This document shows positions 34,243 to 45,731 of a stretch of DNA of 64,000 nucleotides, one piece after another. The stretch comes from VXOI01 sp965197575 (GTDB lineage Bacteria > Chloroflexota > Dehalococcoidia > Lucifugimonadales > UBA3495). Every line of letters begins with the position of its first letter. Positions within the stretch are counted from its first letter, which is position 1. A program made the translations under genes and the position numbers. The DNA lies in assembly GCA_965197575.1 (NCBI GenBank), contig OZ240214.1, positions 4,154,001 to 4,218,000 of the forward strand, given 5' to 3'. The notes under the pieces are model-generated. The model was not told where the DNA came from, searched no databases, and was given only the letters and a program-made list of their open reading frames with translations.

Positions 34243-34630
34243 GCCGACGGAGAGACTCCCTTGGAAACGCTGGCTTACGTGGGAGGGTCCCGGTGGCGCA
34301 TCGAAACCGGGTTCGAGACGGAAAAGAGCGACGTTGGGCTGGACGAGTACGAGACACGCACTTGGGCGGGGTGGCATCACCACGTCGCCCTGTGCCTGCT
34401 GACCGAAGCGTTTCTGCTGAGTCTGCAGCAGGCTTGGGGGGAAAAAGATGACCCGGATCACGAGGCCGCAGGTGTACCGGGTAGTGCGTGAGATGCTGCC
34501 CCGGCAGCGGTTCGGGCCGGAGGAACTGCTGCTATGGTTGGAGGGCACGCAAAGGAGCAACGAGCGGGCGAGCCGCTCCCACGAGAGGCGGCGCGCCGCC
34601 CTTCGCGCATCCCCGGACATCCCTCCTTGA
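34243..34630 (+). pseudogene. IS701-type transposase C-terminus, opposite strand
   Basis: A plus-strand frame gives YVGGSRWRIETGFETEKSDV, DEYETRTWAGWHHHVALCLL, then after a shift at 34440-34450 RPQVYRVVREMLPRQRFGPE and LLLWLEGTQRSNERASRSHE. It is the C-terminal third of the same subgroup as the minus-strand piece just upstream. The two pieces therefore lie head to head. Confidence 0.72.
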
Positions 34631-34648
34631 ACCGTCGTTGTAATACTA

Positions 34649-34794
34649 AACCAAAGCCAAGGTGGGATGTGCATTTCGGGGGTCTTGAAGACGACCTAAA
34701 GGACTCCACGGCACTTCATCTCACCTTTACGTCCCAACCGGGGGCGACCGACAGTGCGGTCTAGCGATATGTACATTTCACCTTGGCTTTAGTT
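34649..34794 (+). repeat. MITE-A copy 3
   Basis: A 146-bp copy bounded by TA at 34647 and 34795, closest to copy 2 in sequence. It lies outside the chains, but its right TA adjoins an IS630-IV-like end. Confidence 0.9.
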
Positions 34795-34796
34795 TA

Positions 34797-34825
34797 GTAG
34801 ACCAACAGCTTTGAATTGATGGCTG
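34797..34825 (+). repeat. Solo IS630-IV-like end
   Basis: GTAGACCAACAG followed by TTGAATTGATGGCTG matches the left end of the IS630-IV element at 60932 (15 identical bases in the inner part). It directly follows the TA of MITE-A3. No transposase follows. Confidence 0.5.
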
Positions 34826-34904
34826 AAGAGGTTGGAGTTCAATGCGTAAACGCCAATGCACAAGTGTTGCCGGGCAATCACGCTAATCTCGGCTACTCCT
34901 CATT

Positions 34905-35287
34905 TCAAAGATTTCGGACTACTAGAGGTCAACGGCCCGAACCAAGACGTGAGTGACCGCGTGAATGCGCTGAGAGAGGAACGAATCAGACTCGAAACGG
35001 AAGTTGCCGTCCAACAGGACAATATGAGAACCCGGGCCACCTTCATTCACCAGCCGGAACGCATCATAGCCAACGCCGTGGACAAGAAGACATACCTGGA
35101 GTCCAAGGACCAGCACACGGTGAAGGAACTCATGAAGCTCTTCATCCGGAAGCTGACCATCGTCGACCAGGAGGTCACCATCGAGTACCAGATCCCTGTG
35201 CCCGACGAGGAAGGCACACCAATCTGGTCAGAAAAGATCTTCCTAGATGACCCAGAATGTCTTTTAGAAAGACACATGGGGGGGTGA
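34905..35287 (+). pseudogene. Large serine recombinase, C-terminal fragment
   Basis: The frame VSDRVNALREERIRLETEVA, then ELMKLFIRKLTIVDQEVTIE and YQIPVPDEEG resembles the C-terminal coiled-coil and beta tail of large serine recombinases. The catalytic and recombinase domains are absent. It may be a relic of an integrated element. Confidence 0.6.
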
Positions 35288-35407
35288 ACTCACACCTTTC
35301 AAATCGAAAGGAACGGCAAGGAAGCAAGCCCTGTGCCCCAGGGCAGGACGATTGCAAAGTCGGGGAAGGAGGTTTAATAGGGAAGTGAGCTATGGGAGTG
35401 TGTGGAT

Positions 35408-36100
35408 ATGACAGCGGCGGAATCTCCATTCAAGTGCTTGGAGCAGGCGCCGGATCCCAGGAGGGCCCGGGGAGTCCGGCATCCCTTTCAGGCCATGCTG
35501 CGGCTGACCCTGCCGGGCTTGGTCTGCGGCCAGACCACCATGGCCCACAGTGCCCTCTTCGCCAGGATGCACTGGCCGGCACTGAAGGAGCCTCTGGGTT
35601 TTCTCAGAAACCATCCGCCCCACGCCGCCGCTATCTCCCGCACCCTGACCGGTGTCCCTTATGCGCAGTTGCAAGGGGCCCTGACCGGATGGGTGGCTGG
35701 CGTGGCGGCGGACCGGGAGGTGAACGCCCCGGCAGACGGCAAGCGGGCCAAGCAGTCCGAGGATGCCAATGGCCATCCCCTGGTGATGGTGAACGTGCTG
35801 GCCCATGACCTGAAGTTGGGTCTGGCCCAGTGGCCGGCATCGGAGAAACGGCACGAACCCGGGGTGTTGCGGGAGTAGTTGGCCCAACTGTTCGAGCGCT
35901 ATCCCGGCCTGAGACTGCTGACCAGGGACGCCCTGTACACGGAGCGGGACCTGTGCCGGGCCATAGTCAGCTACGGACGGGACTGCCTGGTGCGTATCAA
36001 GGGGAACCGGCCCGAGGCGCTGGCGGCATTGGCGGACGGGTTTGCCGTGGAGGAACTGGGTGAGCCTGAGGCGGAGACCGTGGGAAAAAAGCGGGTGTGA
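35408..36100 (+). pseudogene. ISAs1 transposase orfA with internal stop
   Basis: The frame (PFKCLEQAPDPRRARGVRHP, LPGLVCGQTTMAHSALF, GKRAKQSEDANGHPLVMVNV, LRLLTRDALYTERDLCRA) is the N-terminal two thirds of ISAs1 transposase. A TAG at 35876 interrupts it. It ends just after the heptamer A AAA AAG (36085-36091). Homology then continues in the -1 frame. The ATG at 35408 has GGGAG upstream. Confidence 0.82.
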
Positions 36101-36546
36101 TCGAGAGGCGGCGCATCTGGACCGGTGCGGCGCTGGCCGACTATATCCGGGATGAGTTGGGATTTCCCGGAGCGAGGCAGGGGGTGATGGTGGAGAAGGA
36201 GGCGGTGGACATAGCCGCCGGGGAGGTGAGCCGGGAGCGCTGGTATCCGCTGACCAGCCTGAGTTCCCGGCGGTGCGGACCAAAGGAACTGCTTCGAGGG
36301 TTCCGCAACCACTGGAGGGTTGAGAACAGCCTGCGCCACGTGAAGGACCGCAGTTGGGATGAGGACGTCCACACGCTGCGCCGTCCGGGACTGGATGAGG
36401 TATACGCCACCCTGGTCAACACCGGGCTGAACGCCCTGCGCCTGGAGGAATGGTTTCCCCTCCGGATGTCCATGCCCCTGCGAGCCAAGACCTGCGCCTT
36501 CCGCCCAACGCTGACCATCGTCCGCCTCTGCGGTCAACCCTCCTGA
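36097..36546 (+). CDS. ISAs1 transposase C-terminal part in the -1 frame
   Basis: The product ERRRIWTGAALADYIRDELG, FRNHWRVENSLRHVKDRSWD and DEVYATLVNTGLNALRLEEW contains the catalytic Glu region of ISAs1. Its GTG overlaps the end of the preceding frame, but a -1 shift at the heptamer would give the full-length enzyme. Confidence 0.78.
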   Translation: MIERRRIWTGAALADYIRDELGFPGARQGVMVEKEAVDIAAGEVSRERWYPLTSLSSRRCGPKELLRGFRNHWRVENSLRHVKDRSWDEDVHTLRRPGLDEVYATLVNTGLNALRLEEWFPLRMSMPLRAKTCAFRPTLTIVRLCGQPS

Positions 36547-36564
36547 CTTTGCAATCGTCCTGCG

Positions 36565-37461
36565 CGAGGGACGGCCCAGTTGCCGGTTCAACCAGATACA
36601 GAAATTATGCAGGGCGACCCTGGCCGCCAACCTGGTTTGAAAGCCATCCAGTTGGTGCGGGCGCTCCCGGTCCAGGGCGAAGGTATGGTGGAGTTTGTCG
36701 AAGACGGTCTCCACCATCTGGCGTATCCCAGCCAGCCACCGGCGCAATGCTTTGGGCCAGGGATTCCTGCTGTCGCGCCTGGGCGGATAGATTACCCAGG
36801 CTCCGTAGCAGTCTCGCCGCCGCTGTCCCACCGCCTGGCCCTCAAAGCCTTTGTCCACCACGTACCAGCCCGGGGCTGGCTCCCCCAAAGTGGGCCGCCT
36901 GGGATGGGGGGTATGCCGGAAGGCGAAGAGATCCTCGGCCATTGTCTGGTCCTTGACGCTGGCTGGGGCAAAGCTGAAGCCGGTGATGACCCCCTGGGGA
37001 TTGACCGGAAGCAGCAGGTGGAAGCCTTCATACCAGCCCAGGCGGTTGCTCCAGCCAATGTTAGCCTGCCCGGCCAGCCAACCGGCGCCCCGGCGTTTGG
37101 CGGACCTGGCGGGAGCGCCGGAACTGTCCAGGGCTTCGCAGACCCAACGCTGTCCTTGCAGCAAGTTCACCGGGTGGCGGGAGAAAGCCGCCAGGGTCCC
37201 GTGGTGGCGCCGGGTCAGCCGGTTGAACTGACTCCGGCGGGGCAGTGTGGGGAAAGCCGGCCTCAAGCGGCTGGCGGCATAACGGTAGAAGTCCCGTTCA
37301 CTGCGGAAGCGCGCCCACTGACTGAAGATGACCAGGGTGACCACCTCGCTCCTGGTCAGGGAAGCCTTGGGGCCGGGGGTGGGTTGGGGCTGGGAGCGGC
37401 ATTTGCAAAAATCATCTGCCATCACATAGAGCACCGTGAGGAAGGTATCCGTATCCACCAT
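36565..37461 (-). pseudogene. IS982-family transposase, 3' end cut by ISAs1
   Basis: ATG at 37461. The product has MVDTDTFLTVLYVMADDFCK, RSEVVTLVIFSQWARFRSER, CEALDSSGAPARSAKRRGAG, WYVVDKGFEGQAVGQRRRD and RQMVETVFDKLHHTFALDRE, the IS982 DDE domain. Reading continues through LHNFCIWLNRQLGRP and then enters the ISAs1 end, so only the last few native residues and the stop are lost. Confidence 0.82.
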
Positions 37462-37730
37462 AGCTGGGCCTCTTTCTGGACCGCTAAGAAGCTAACTACC
37501 GGCTATGGATGCCTCCCTTACCAAACCAAATGCCAGTTTACAATTCACACCAAGCGTTTAACAGCATGGTAAAGAGTGGCCAGCGCTGGAATCTGACTGA
37601 GACACATTTTGACTTTCAGGACGTCTGCTCAGCCTATTGGCTTGAAAGGAAGAAGTCCATGAGCCTATCAAACGAAGCGGCAAAGCGCGTGTTGGCGCCG
37701 CCACTAACCAGAATTTGGCCCGAACACATG

Positions 37731-40700
37731 TCATTGAACAGTTATCGTCACCGCAGTCGAGCAGTTGTTGTTTGTGTTCGATTCATCCGTTACGGAGTCG
37801 ACGCAAGCGCCGTAGTAGTAGGTACCTGCGCCGTCAGGCGTTCGTACTCGTCATCGGACTCGGATGGATCAAGACTGCTCACTGAATCGGTGTCGACCTC
37901 GGTGTCGACCTCGGTGTCGCTGGTGGAGATGGTCGAGTCAGTCGAGCGGTAGTATCTCAGAGTCGTGCTGTTGGAATCCACATTCCCTTGGTTACGCACC
38001 GTTACGCTCAGTGTAAAGGAGTCATCCGGCTCCAAGCTACTGTTGTCGACCGATGGCGACTCAACTACCAAGTCTGGGCCAACCGTGCGGATCCCGTGAC
38101 AGTAACCTCCACGCCGTCCGGGCAGTTGTTCTGCGTGTTCGACTCGCGTGATACCGAGTCCACGCAGGCCCCGTAGTAATACGTTCCGGCGTCCCCGGGG
38201 GCAAGCAAATTATCTGACTCTGCGCCAGTTTCGGTTGGGCCAAGAATACTGACTTTGTCTGTCTCTACCTGGGTATCTCCGGTGGAGATGCTGCTGTCGG
38301 TGGAACGGTAGTAGCGCAGGGTGGTGGTGGGAGACCTGCCACTGCCCTGGTTACGCACGGTGGCGCTCAGGGTGAAAGATGTTCCGGCTTCCAGATTGTT
38401 GCTGCTGACCGATGGAGACTCTACCACCAAGTCGGGGTTGCCCACCCCCACCTCACTGACGATGACCTTCACGCCCGCCGAGCAGTTGTTCTGCGTGTTC
38501 GACTCTCCCTCCACCGAGTCCACGCAGACCCCGTAGTAGTAAGAGCCGGTGGTGGTCGGGGCATCCAGAGGTTCTGACTCATCATCGGTTTCCGAGGCAC
38601 CGAGATCGCTTACCGTGTCCGTCTTGACTTGAGTATCGCTGGTGGTTATCGTGCTGTCCGTGGAGCGGTAGTAGCGGAGGGTGGTTTCCGGCGACGCGCC
38701 ATCACCCTGGTTACGCACGGTGACGCTCACCCTGAAGCGCTCTTCCGTTTCCAGGTGGCTGTCGTCTACCGATGGCGATTCCACCACCAAGTCCGGAAAG
38801 ACCTGACTGGTACCCGTGACAGTAACCTGTACGCCATCCGAGCAGTTGTTCTGCGTATCCGACTCATCCGACACAGAGTCCACGCAGGCCCCGTAGTAGT
38901 ACGTGCCCGCGCCTGCCGGGGCGGTCAGGTCAATCTCCTCGGAACTGGTTTCGTCCGGGCCCAGACTTTTCACCGGGTCCGTACCGACTTCGGTGTCGCT
39001 GCTGGAGATGCTGCTGTCCGTTGAGCGATAGTAACGCAGGGTGGTGGCAGCAGACGTGCGATTCCCCTGATTGCGCACGGTCGCGCTCAGCCTGAATACC
39101 GTTCCCGCCCCCGGGTTGCTGACGCTGACCGATGGCGACTCCACCACCAGGTCGGGATTGCCCTGGGTAACGGTGACCTGCACGCTGGCCGAGCAGTTGT
39201 TCTGCGTGTCGGATTCACCGGAGACGGAGTCCACGCAGGCCCCGTAATAGTACGTGCCCGCGCTGGTGGGGGCGGTCAAGCTGTCCGATTCTGAACTGGT
39301 CTCCCCAGAGCCGAGACTGCTCACCCCGTCCGTATCAACAAACGCATCGCTGCCGGAGAATGGTGCTATCGGTGGAGCGGTAGTAACGCAGGGTGGTGGA
39401 TGCCGCCGTGACGTCCCCCTGGTTACGCACGGTGACACTCAGGGTAAAGGACTCTCCGGTTTCCAGGTTGCTGCCACTGACCGACGGCGACTCCACCACC
39501 AGGTCGGGCAAGGTGTCCTCCACGGTCACCTCCACGCCGGCCGAGCAGTTATTCTGCGTGTTCGACTCACCCGACACGGAGTCCACGCAGGCTCCATAGT
39601 AATAGGTGCCTGCAACCGCCGGGGCGGTCAGGTCAATGGACAGGGAACTGTTCGTCCCAAAGCTAAGGCCGCCCACCGCGTCCGTACCGACTTCGGTGTC
39701 GGCAGCGGAGATGGCGCTGTCGGTGGAGTGGTAGTAGCGCAGGGTGGTGGAGGCCGATGCTCCGCCCCCCCGGTTCCCCTGGTTGCTCACCGTCGCTCGC
39801 AGCGTGAAGGACCCTCCCGTTCTCAGAATGTCCTCGCTGACCGATGGCGGATACGCCCGTAGATCAGGACTGCCCGAAGTGGCCGTCGCCACGGTGACCA
39901 CCACGCTGGACGAGCAGTTGTTCCCCGTGCTCGACTCACCCACCACCGGGTCAACGCAGGCCCCGTAGTAGTACGTGCCGATGTTGGACGGGGCAGTCAC
40001 GCTGATCGATTGGGAACTGGTCTCGTTTGGGTCCAGATTGCTCACGCTGTCCGTGCCCACCTCGGTGTCGCTGCCGGAGATGGTGGAGTCGGTGGAGCGA
40101 TAGTAGCGCAGGGTGGTGGATGCTGTCGCTCCGACGCCCTGGTTGCCCACGGTGGCGCTGAGGGTGAAGCTGCCTCCGGGTTCCACGCTGCTGTCGCTGA
40201 CCGACGGCGCCTGTACCACCAGGTCTGGAGCAGCCAGGCTGCCGCCCGTAACGGTGACCGACACGCTGGACGAGCAGTTGTTATTGGTGTCCGATTCACC
40301 GGTCACCGAGTCGACGCAGGCCCCGTAGTAGTACGTTCCTGGGTCTGACGGGGCGGTCAAGTCAATGGACTCCCGACTGGAGCGGCTTGGGCCCAGACTG
40401 CTCACGCTGTCCGTGCCCACCTCGGTGTCGCTGCCGGAGATGGTGGAGCGGTAGTAGCGCAGCGTGGTGGATTCCGCCTCACTGTCGCCCTGGTTGCGCA
40501 CAGTGACGGTCAGGATGAAGCTGGCCCCCGGTTCCGCGCCGCTGTTGCTGACCGACAGCGACTCCACCACCAGGTCTGCCACGGAAAGAGTCACCCTGAA
40601 CACGGCGGAGCAGTTGTTCTCAGTGTTCGACTCGCCCGGCATGGTGCTAACACATGCTCCGTAGTGGTATGTGCCGCTTGAGTGGGCGTCAAGGTAAACC

Positions 40701-42723
40701 GTCACCAAGCTGCTCCCCGATGCGTCTATCGGACCTACTCCGGTGACACCGCTCTGAACAGTGAGTTCGGTGTCAGCAGTGGATATGGTGCTGTCGGTCG
40801 AGCGATAGTAGCGCAGGGTGGCATTGGTCGTCGTCGCGACGTCGCCTTGGTTGCGCACCCAGAAGCTCATCTGGAAGCGTTCTCCGGGATCAAAAACCTT
40901 GTCGTAGACCGATGGTGAATGCACCACCAGGTCTGGAGCGTCCTAGCCGTCCGCCGTAACGGTAACCGTCACGGTCACGCCGGACGAGCAGTTGTTGTTG
41001 GTGTCCGATTCACCGGTCACCGAGTCGACGCAGGCGCGCCGTAGTAGTAGTCGCCGGCGTCGTCAGGCGCGGTCAGGGAGATCGACTCAGAACTGGTATC
41101 GGTTGCGTCGAGCTCGTCCACAGAGGCCGTTCCGACCTCGGTGTCGCCGGAGGCGATGGTGGAATCTGTCGAGAGGTAGTAGCGCAGGGTGGTGGCTGAC
41201 GACGAGCCATCCCCATTATTGCGCACCGTAGCACTCAGCGTGAAGGATTCACCTGCTTCCAGTTCGCTATCGCTTACCGACGGTGACTCCGTCACAAGGT
41301 CGGGCTCGGGCCTGGTCTCCTCGACAGTTACCTTGACGCCGGACGAGCAGTTGTTGGTGTCCGATTCGTCCGAAACGGAGTCGACGCAGGCCCCGTAGTA
41401 GTAGTCGCCGGCGTCTTCCGGCGCGGTCAGTCTCTCTGACTCGTCACCGGTCTCGGATGGGTCAAGATATTGCATCCTGTCCATGTCCACTTCGGCATCG
41501 CTGGTCGTGATAGTGGAGTCAGCGGAGCGGTAGTAGCGCAGGATAGTGGCAGGGGCCGGACCGTCCCCACTATTGCGCACGGTAGTGCTAATGGTAAATC
41601 TACCTCCCTCATCCACTTCGTTATTGCTGACCGACGGGGAATCCACCACCAGGTCGGGACTGGTGTGGGTAGTCTGTGCAACAGTAACCTTCCGGCCGGA
41701 CGAGCAGTTGTTGGTGGTGTCCGATTCACCGGTCACCGGGACGACGCAGGCGCCGTAGTAATACTCTCCTGGGGCAGTAGGAGCGGACACTGTGCCCGAC
41801 TCGTCATCGGTCTTGGATGGCTGGAGGCTGTCCACCGTATCGCTTCCGACCTCAGTGTCGCTACCGGCGGAGATGCCGGAGTCTGTCGAGCGATAGTATC
41901 GCAGAATGGCGCCGCTCGCCCTCCCATCGCCGGTGTTGCGCACGGTCGCGCTTAGTGTAAAGCGCGCTCCCGGTTGCGTTTCACTCTTGCTGACTGACGC
42001 CGCTTCCACAACCAGATCGGGGCTGCCCTGTTGAGTCGCCTCAACGATTACCCCCACGCCGGACGAGCAGTTGTTATCGGTGTCGGATTCACCCGACACG
42101 GGAGCGACGCATGTTCTGTAGTAGTACGTCCCGGGGTCCGACGGAGCGGTCAACATTTGCGACACTCTTTCAGTGTCAGACAGGTCGAGACCAATGACGC
42201 TGTTTACGGGGTCTTCTGTGACACTGGTGGAGAAAGTGGAGTCGGTGGAGCGATAGTAGTGCAGGGTTGTCTCGGACGACGCGCCGCTTCCCGAATTGCG
42301 CACGCTCGCCGTCAGCATAAAGGTTTCTCCAGGTTCCATTGCATTATTGCTGACCGTCAGCGACTCTACCCATAGATCGGGTAGACCGGACTCGCCGGAG
42401 GACTCCTCATCCGAGGTGGAATAAAATTCGCAGTCCTCAGGACCTCCGACGCAGAAGTGCATAGACTTGACGGACTCGAGATGGGAGAAGTATACCGACA
42501 GGATAACGCTCCAAAAAGCAAATGGATGCCCCCCGCCAGGTAGGAACAGGCTTAACACCTTGTAGTAGTCGTTCAAGGTAACGTTTTTATCCCGAGTCTT
42601 GGCCGTGAAGCCCTTGACAGGACCAGTGTGTAGAAAGCAATACGCGGTGTACAGACCAGACTCGGAAGGAATGAACCCGTATTTAATCAACTCGGTTCCA
42701 TCTGTGAGGCCCCCAGAAATCAA
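37731..42723 (-). pseudogene. Giant CARDB-repeat surface protein, decayed
   Basis: Thirteen CARDB-type modules of about 105 residues follow each other. Each starts DLVVESPSVS, continues FTLSATVRNQGxG and TTLRYYRSTDSTIS, and ends TAPxxxGTYYYGACVDSV, then NNCS with a conserved Cys pair. CARDB modules are adhesion-like beta domains of cell-surface or exported proteins. About 100 residues without a known domain precede them. Shifts near 41033, 39357, 38085 and 37830 and a TAG at 40943 break the frame into five pieces. Each piece continues the repeat without loss. No signal peptide is found, and the 5' end lies 75 bp from IS1380c, so it may be truncated. Confidence 0.85.
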
Positions 42724-42797
42724 GGACTTTACTGGTTTCTCATTCTCCCTGCGCTCATTTTTTTTGAAAGGGAATAATGATCCAACGCTCGGATAAG

Positions 42798-44561
42798 CCC
42801 GAATCCACCGATGGAGACGGAAGGACGGCGTGAGGACAGTGGAAGGGGGGTGAGGGAGTTACAGGGGCGATGATCCGGGCTCGAATTCGGGCAGACGGGA
42901 GGTTGGCGGGCGCTCTGCAGGCGCTTTTGGGGACACCGGCGGCGGCCTGCAGTGGCTGTGGCGAGCGAAATGGCGGGACAGGCACGGCGAGAGGGGCTCG
43001 CGGACCGGGATGGCGCGAGTTGGCGGGGACGTTCAGTTGGCCGGACGCCGGGTCAGTGGCGGACGGGCGCCGCCAGGCCGGGAGTGGAATGGCTCGCAGC
43101 CGTGCCGGGGCGCGGCTGACCTTCTCCTCCCGCGGCCAGCGCTTGGGAAGATGCAGGGTGAGCCGGCGCGCCGGGCGGGTGAGCCGTCCGGCCCGGGAGA
43201 AGAACCGCCGCCGGAGCGTCTTGGTGGTCACGATCCGTTCGCCCAGACCGGTCCGCGCGGTCCAACGGGCCAGGTTATGCGCCATCACCGGTACTGCGAG
43301 CCAGGCGGCGTTGGCGGCGAAGCGGCCCGGGGGCATGTGGTTCAGACCGACGCCGTGCTTGGGGTCTCGAATGGCGTTCTCGATCCCGGCGTGGCGGCGG
43401 TGGCCGGCCTCCAGTTCCCCTCCAGTTCCAAGGTCTCTCCGTCCCGGCCGGTGATGCAGCCGTGATAGCTGCCGGCGGCGAAGAGGGCCAGTTGGGAACC
43501 GGGCGTTGGCTTCACCCGCCGGACGGTGAGCCGCACTGGTGCGGCGCCGGGCTCGGTCCGGAAAGGGGTGCAGGCGGTCTCGGCCACGTCGGCGACACCC
43601 TCCATCCAGTAGGGAACCGGCGTCCGGTCCTCACCGGGTATCGCCTCGATCAGGTTCCGCAGGCTGGCGTGCTGGCCGATGGTGGCTGGCGGATGGTGAT
43701 GGAGAAGCGGACATCCATCCGGCGGCAGACGGCGGCCACGGCGCGGGTATAGAAGCCGCTGTCGGCCCGCACCGTGAGTTGCCCGCTGGCCCCGCCGTAG
43801 CGAACCCGGCTCACCGTCTCACGCAGAAAGTGGGCGGCGCCGCAGGCGGTATTGGCCCGGCCCTCCCGGAGACGGGCCATCAGCACCTCGCCGGTGCCGG
43901 CGGCCACGGCCAGCAGCGGGTGATAGCCCCGCTGGCCGGTGTAGCCGTGGCGGCGGGCGCCCTCCTTGACCAGGCCGTAAGTCTCGCAGATGGTCGAATC
44001 GAGGCCGATGGTGAATGGCGCGCCGCCGGGTCCGTCCCCAGCCGCCCAGGCCCGGGCCGGCAACTCCCGGCTCACCCGGTCCGGTTGGCGGACATGGCCC
44101 CACCGGAAGCGGCGCAGGAAGGCGCCCGGGGTGGAGGGAGCCTTGGCCGTGAAACCGAGAACGCGGGCGGTCCCGCCGGTGCGCAGCGCATCGGCGCCGC
44201 CGATGCAATCGCCGCCGGCCAGAGCGGAGGCCACCAGCGTCATCAGCCTGTCGCCGGTGTTGGCCCGGCCCGGCGCATCGCCCAGGTCGAGGCGCTTCCG
44301 AGGCGCTTCCCTTCCGGAGTAGTTGGGGCAGGCCAAGGCGCAGGGCGAGGGTGGCCGGAAGGATCAGCCCGGCATTGGCCGCCAGGCGGTGGCCGTCGAA
44401 GGTGATTTGGACCCGGCCGGGGTGGTGGCGTGGCAGCATCTATTGGGTGCTCCTTGTTCCGGGGCCGGGTTGCTGTTGCAAACCATTATCCCGGATGCAC
44501 AGGAGCGCCTTCCTGCGGCTTCAGGTCGCTGACCCGACGCCCTCCTTTCGGTGGATTCGGG
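42798..44561 (-). mobile_element. IS1380-family element, copy c
   Basis: CCCGAATCCACCGA at 42798 and TCGGTGGATTCGGG ending at 44561 bound 1764 bp. It lies upstream of the CARDB gene and may have removed its promoter. Confidence 0.88.
43078..44439 (-). pseudogene. IS1380 transposase, copy c
   Basis: ATG at 44439 begins MLPRHHPGRVQITFDGHRLA. A 16-bp insertion near 44290, made of a second GGAAGCGCCTC unit plus five bases, shifts the frame at the LLRK segment. The shared break near 43680 and the two-unit 11-bp repeat at 43408-43429 add further shifts. The normal TGA after LPA has become TGG, so the last frame runs on. Confidence 0.82.
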
Positions 44562-44648
44562 TTTAGTATCCGGCTCCGGTGGAGGCTATGGCAATACTTT
44601 CACCGCTCCGGCTCAGGGTCATTTACTGATAGGTGAATGATTATCTAA

Positions 44649-45728
44649 ACATCGAGTTGAGCATGTGAGATAATTGGCCCCATGAATAGTGGGAGTGCTG
44701 AACAGCCGACCGGCTGGAAGGAAGCCCGGCGGCTCCGGGCTTGGGAACTGGTGCAGAAGGGCTGGAAACAGAAGGATGTGGCCGAGGCCCTGGGAGTCAC
44801 CAAGGGGGCAGTGAGCCCGTGGGCCGACAAGGCCCGGCAGGGAGGCGCCCAAGCCCTGCGCCGCCGCAAGCCCCCGGGAGGGCCGTCCCAGCTAAGCGGC
44901 CAGCACGGGCCCAACTCCCGGAGTTGCTGACCCGCAGGCCGGCCGCCTTCGGGTTCTGCGGGGAAATCTGGACCTGGCGGCGGGTGGCCCAAGTCATCAA
45001 GATAGAGTTTGGCCTGTCATACGACCCTTCCCAGGTGGGACGGATCCTGAAGCGTTGCGGCTGGAGCTTGCACAAACCGGCGCTCCGCGCCACCCAGCGG
45101 GACGAAGAGGCCATCCGGGACTGGCGCGGACAGCGCTTCGCCGAACTCAAAAAAAGGCCCTAGCCGAAGGCCGGACCACCCTGTGGGCCGACGAATCAGG
45201 GTTTTACCTGCTGCCCGCCTTGCTGCGCACTTGGCCGCCGGTGGCCCGGACACCCGTAATCCGGCGCAAACTGAGCTACGCGCACCTGAGCGCCGCAAGC
45301 GCCATCAGCATGGCGGGGAAGCTTTACCTGGTAGTGCAAGACCGCTCCTATAAAGGGCCTGACATCATCTAAAGGGCCTGACATCATCTAAAGGGCCTGA
45401 CATCATCAAGTTTTTGGACCGGTTGCTTGAGGAGATACCCGGGAAGTTACTGGTGATCTGGGACGGGGCGCCCATCCACCGCAGCCGGGCGGTCAAAGAG
45501 CACCTGGCTCAGAGGGCGGCCCACCGTATTCAACTTGAGCAGTTGCCCGGGTATGCCCCGGAGTTGAACCCGGACGAGGGGGCCTGGCGTTACCTGAAGC
45601 AGGTCGAACCGAGAAACCTGGTTTGTGCTGACTTGGGGCAGTTGCGCCGCGAGTTCTGGGCCGCTGTAGAGCGGCTGTTGGTTAAGCCTGATGTACTGCG
45701 CTCCGGCGTCAGGGAAGTAGGTTATGTT
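44649..45728 (+). mobile_element. IS630-V element
   Basis: The inner ends read AACAT at both sides and TA lies at 44647 and 45729. The right TA is shared with the following IS5 element. The transposase differs from the other IS630 groups in the window. Confidence 0.7.
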
Positions 45729-45731
45729 TAG
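44682..45731 (+). pseudogene. IS630-V transposase, multiply broken
   Basis: Segments in order are GWKQKDVAEALGVTKGAVSP (helix-turn-helix), VIKIEFGLSYDPSQVGRIL, TTLWADESGFYLLPALLR (Asp), LLVIWDGAPIHRSRAVKEHL (Asp) and GYAPELNPDEGAWRYLKQ (Glu). Shifts occur near 44895, at an A7 run near 45150 and at a 19-bp triplication at 45351. The A7 shift is -1, like other IS630 copies here. The triplication inserts a stop after GPDII. Confidence 0.8.
45351..45407 (+). repeat. 19-bp unit repeated three times
   Basis: The unit AAAGGGCCTGACATCATCT occurs three times head to tail inside the IS630-V transposase. One unit fits the protein (KGPDIIKFL). The two extra units add 38 bases and break the frame, which is a typical slipped-strand expansion. 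Confidence 0.9.

Larger units (their letters stand above)
35343..36563 (+). mobile_element. ISAs1-family element
   Basis: Inverted ends GCAGGACGATTGCAAAGTC at 35343 and 36544-36563 bound a complete but mutated transposase. It lies against the 3' end of the IS982 gene. No clear 8-bp duplication is visible. Confidence 0.8.

Noticed and set aside
35971..36560. C-terminal extension of the IS982 transposase through the ISAs1 element
   Set aside because: The frame is open by chance across ISAs1. IS982 homology ends at LNRQLGRP.
37790..42400. Regularly spaced repeats resembling a CRISPR or satellite array
   Set aside because: The period is about 320 bp, units are diverged and encode CARDB protein modules. 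There are no spacers and no cas genes.
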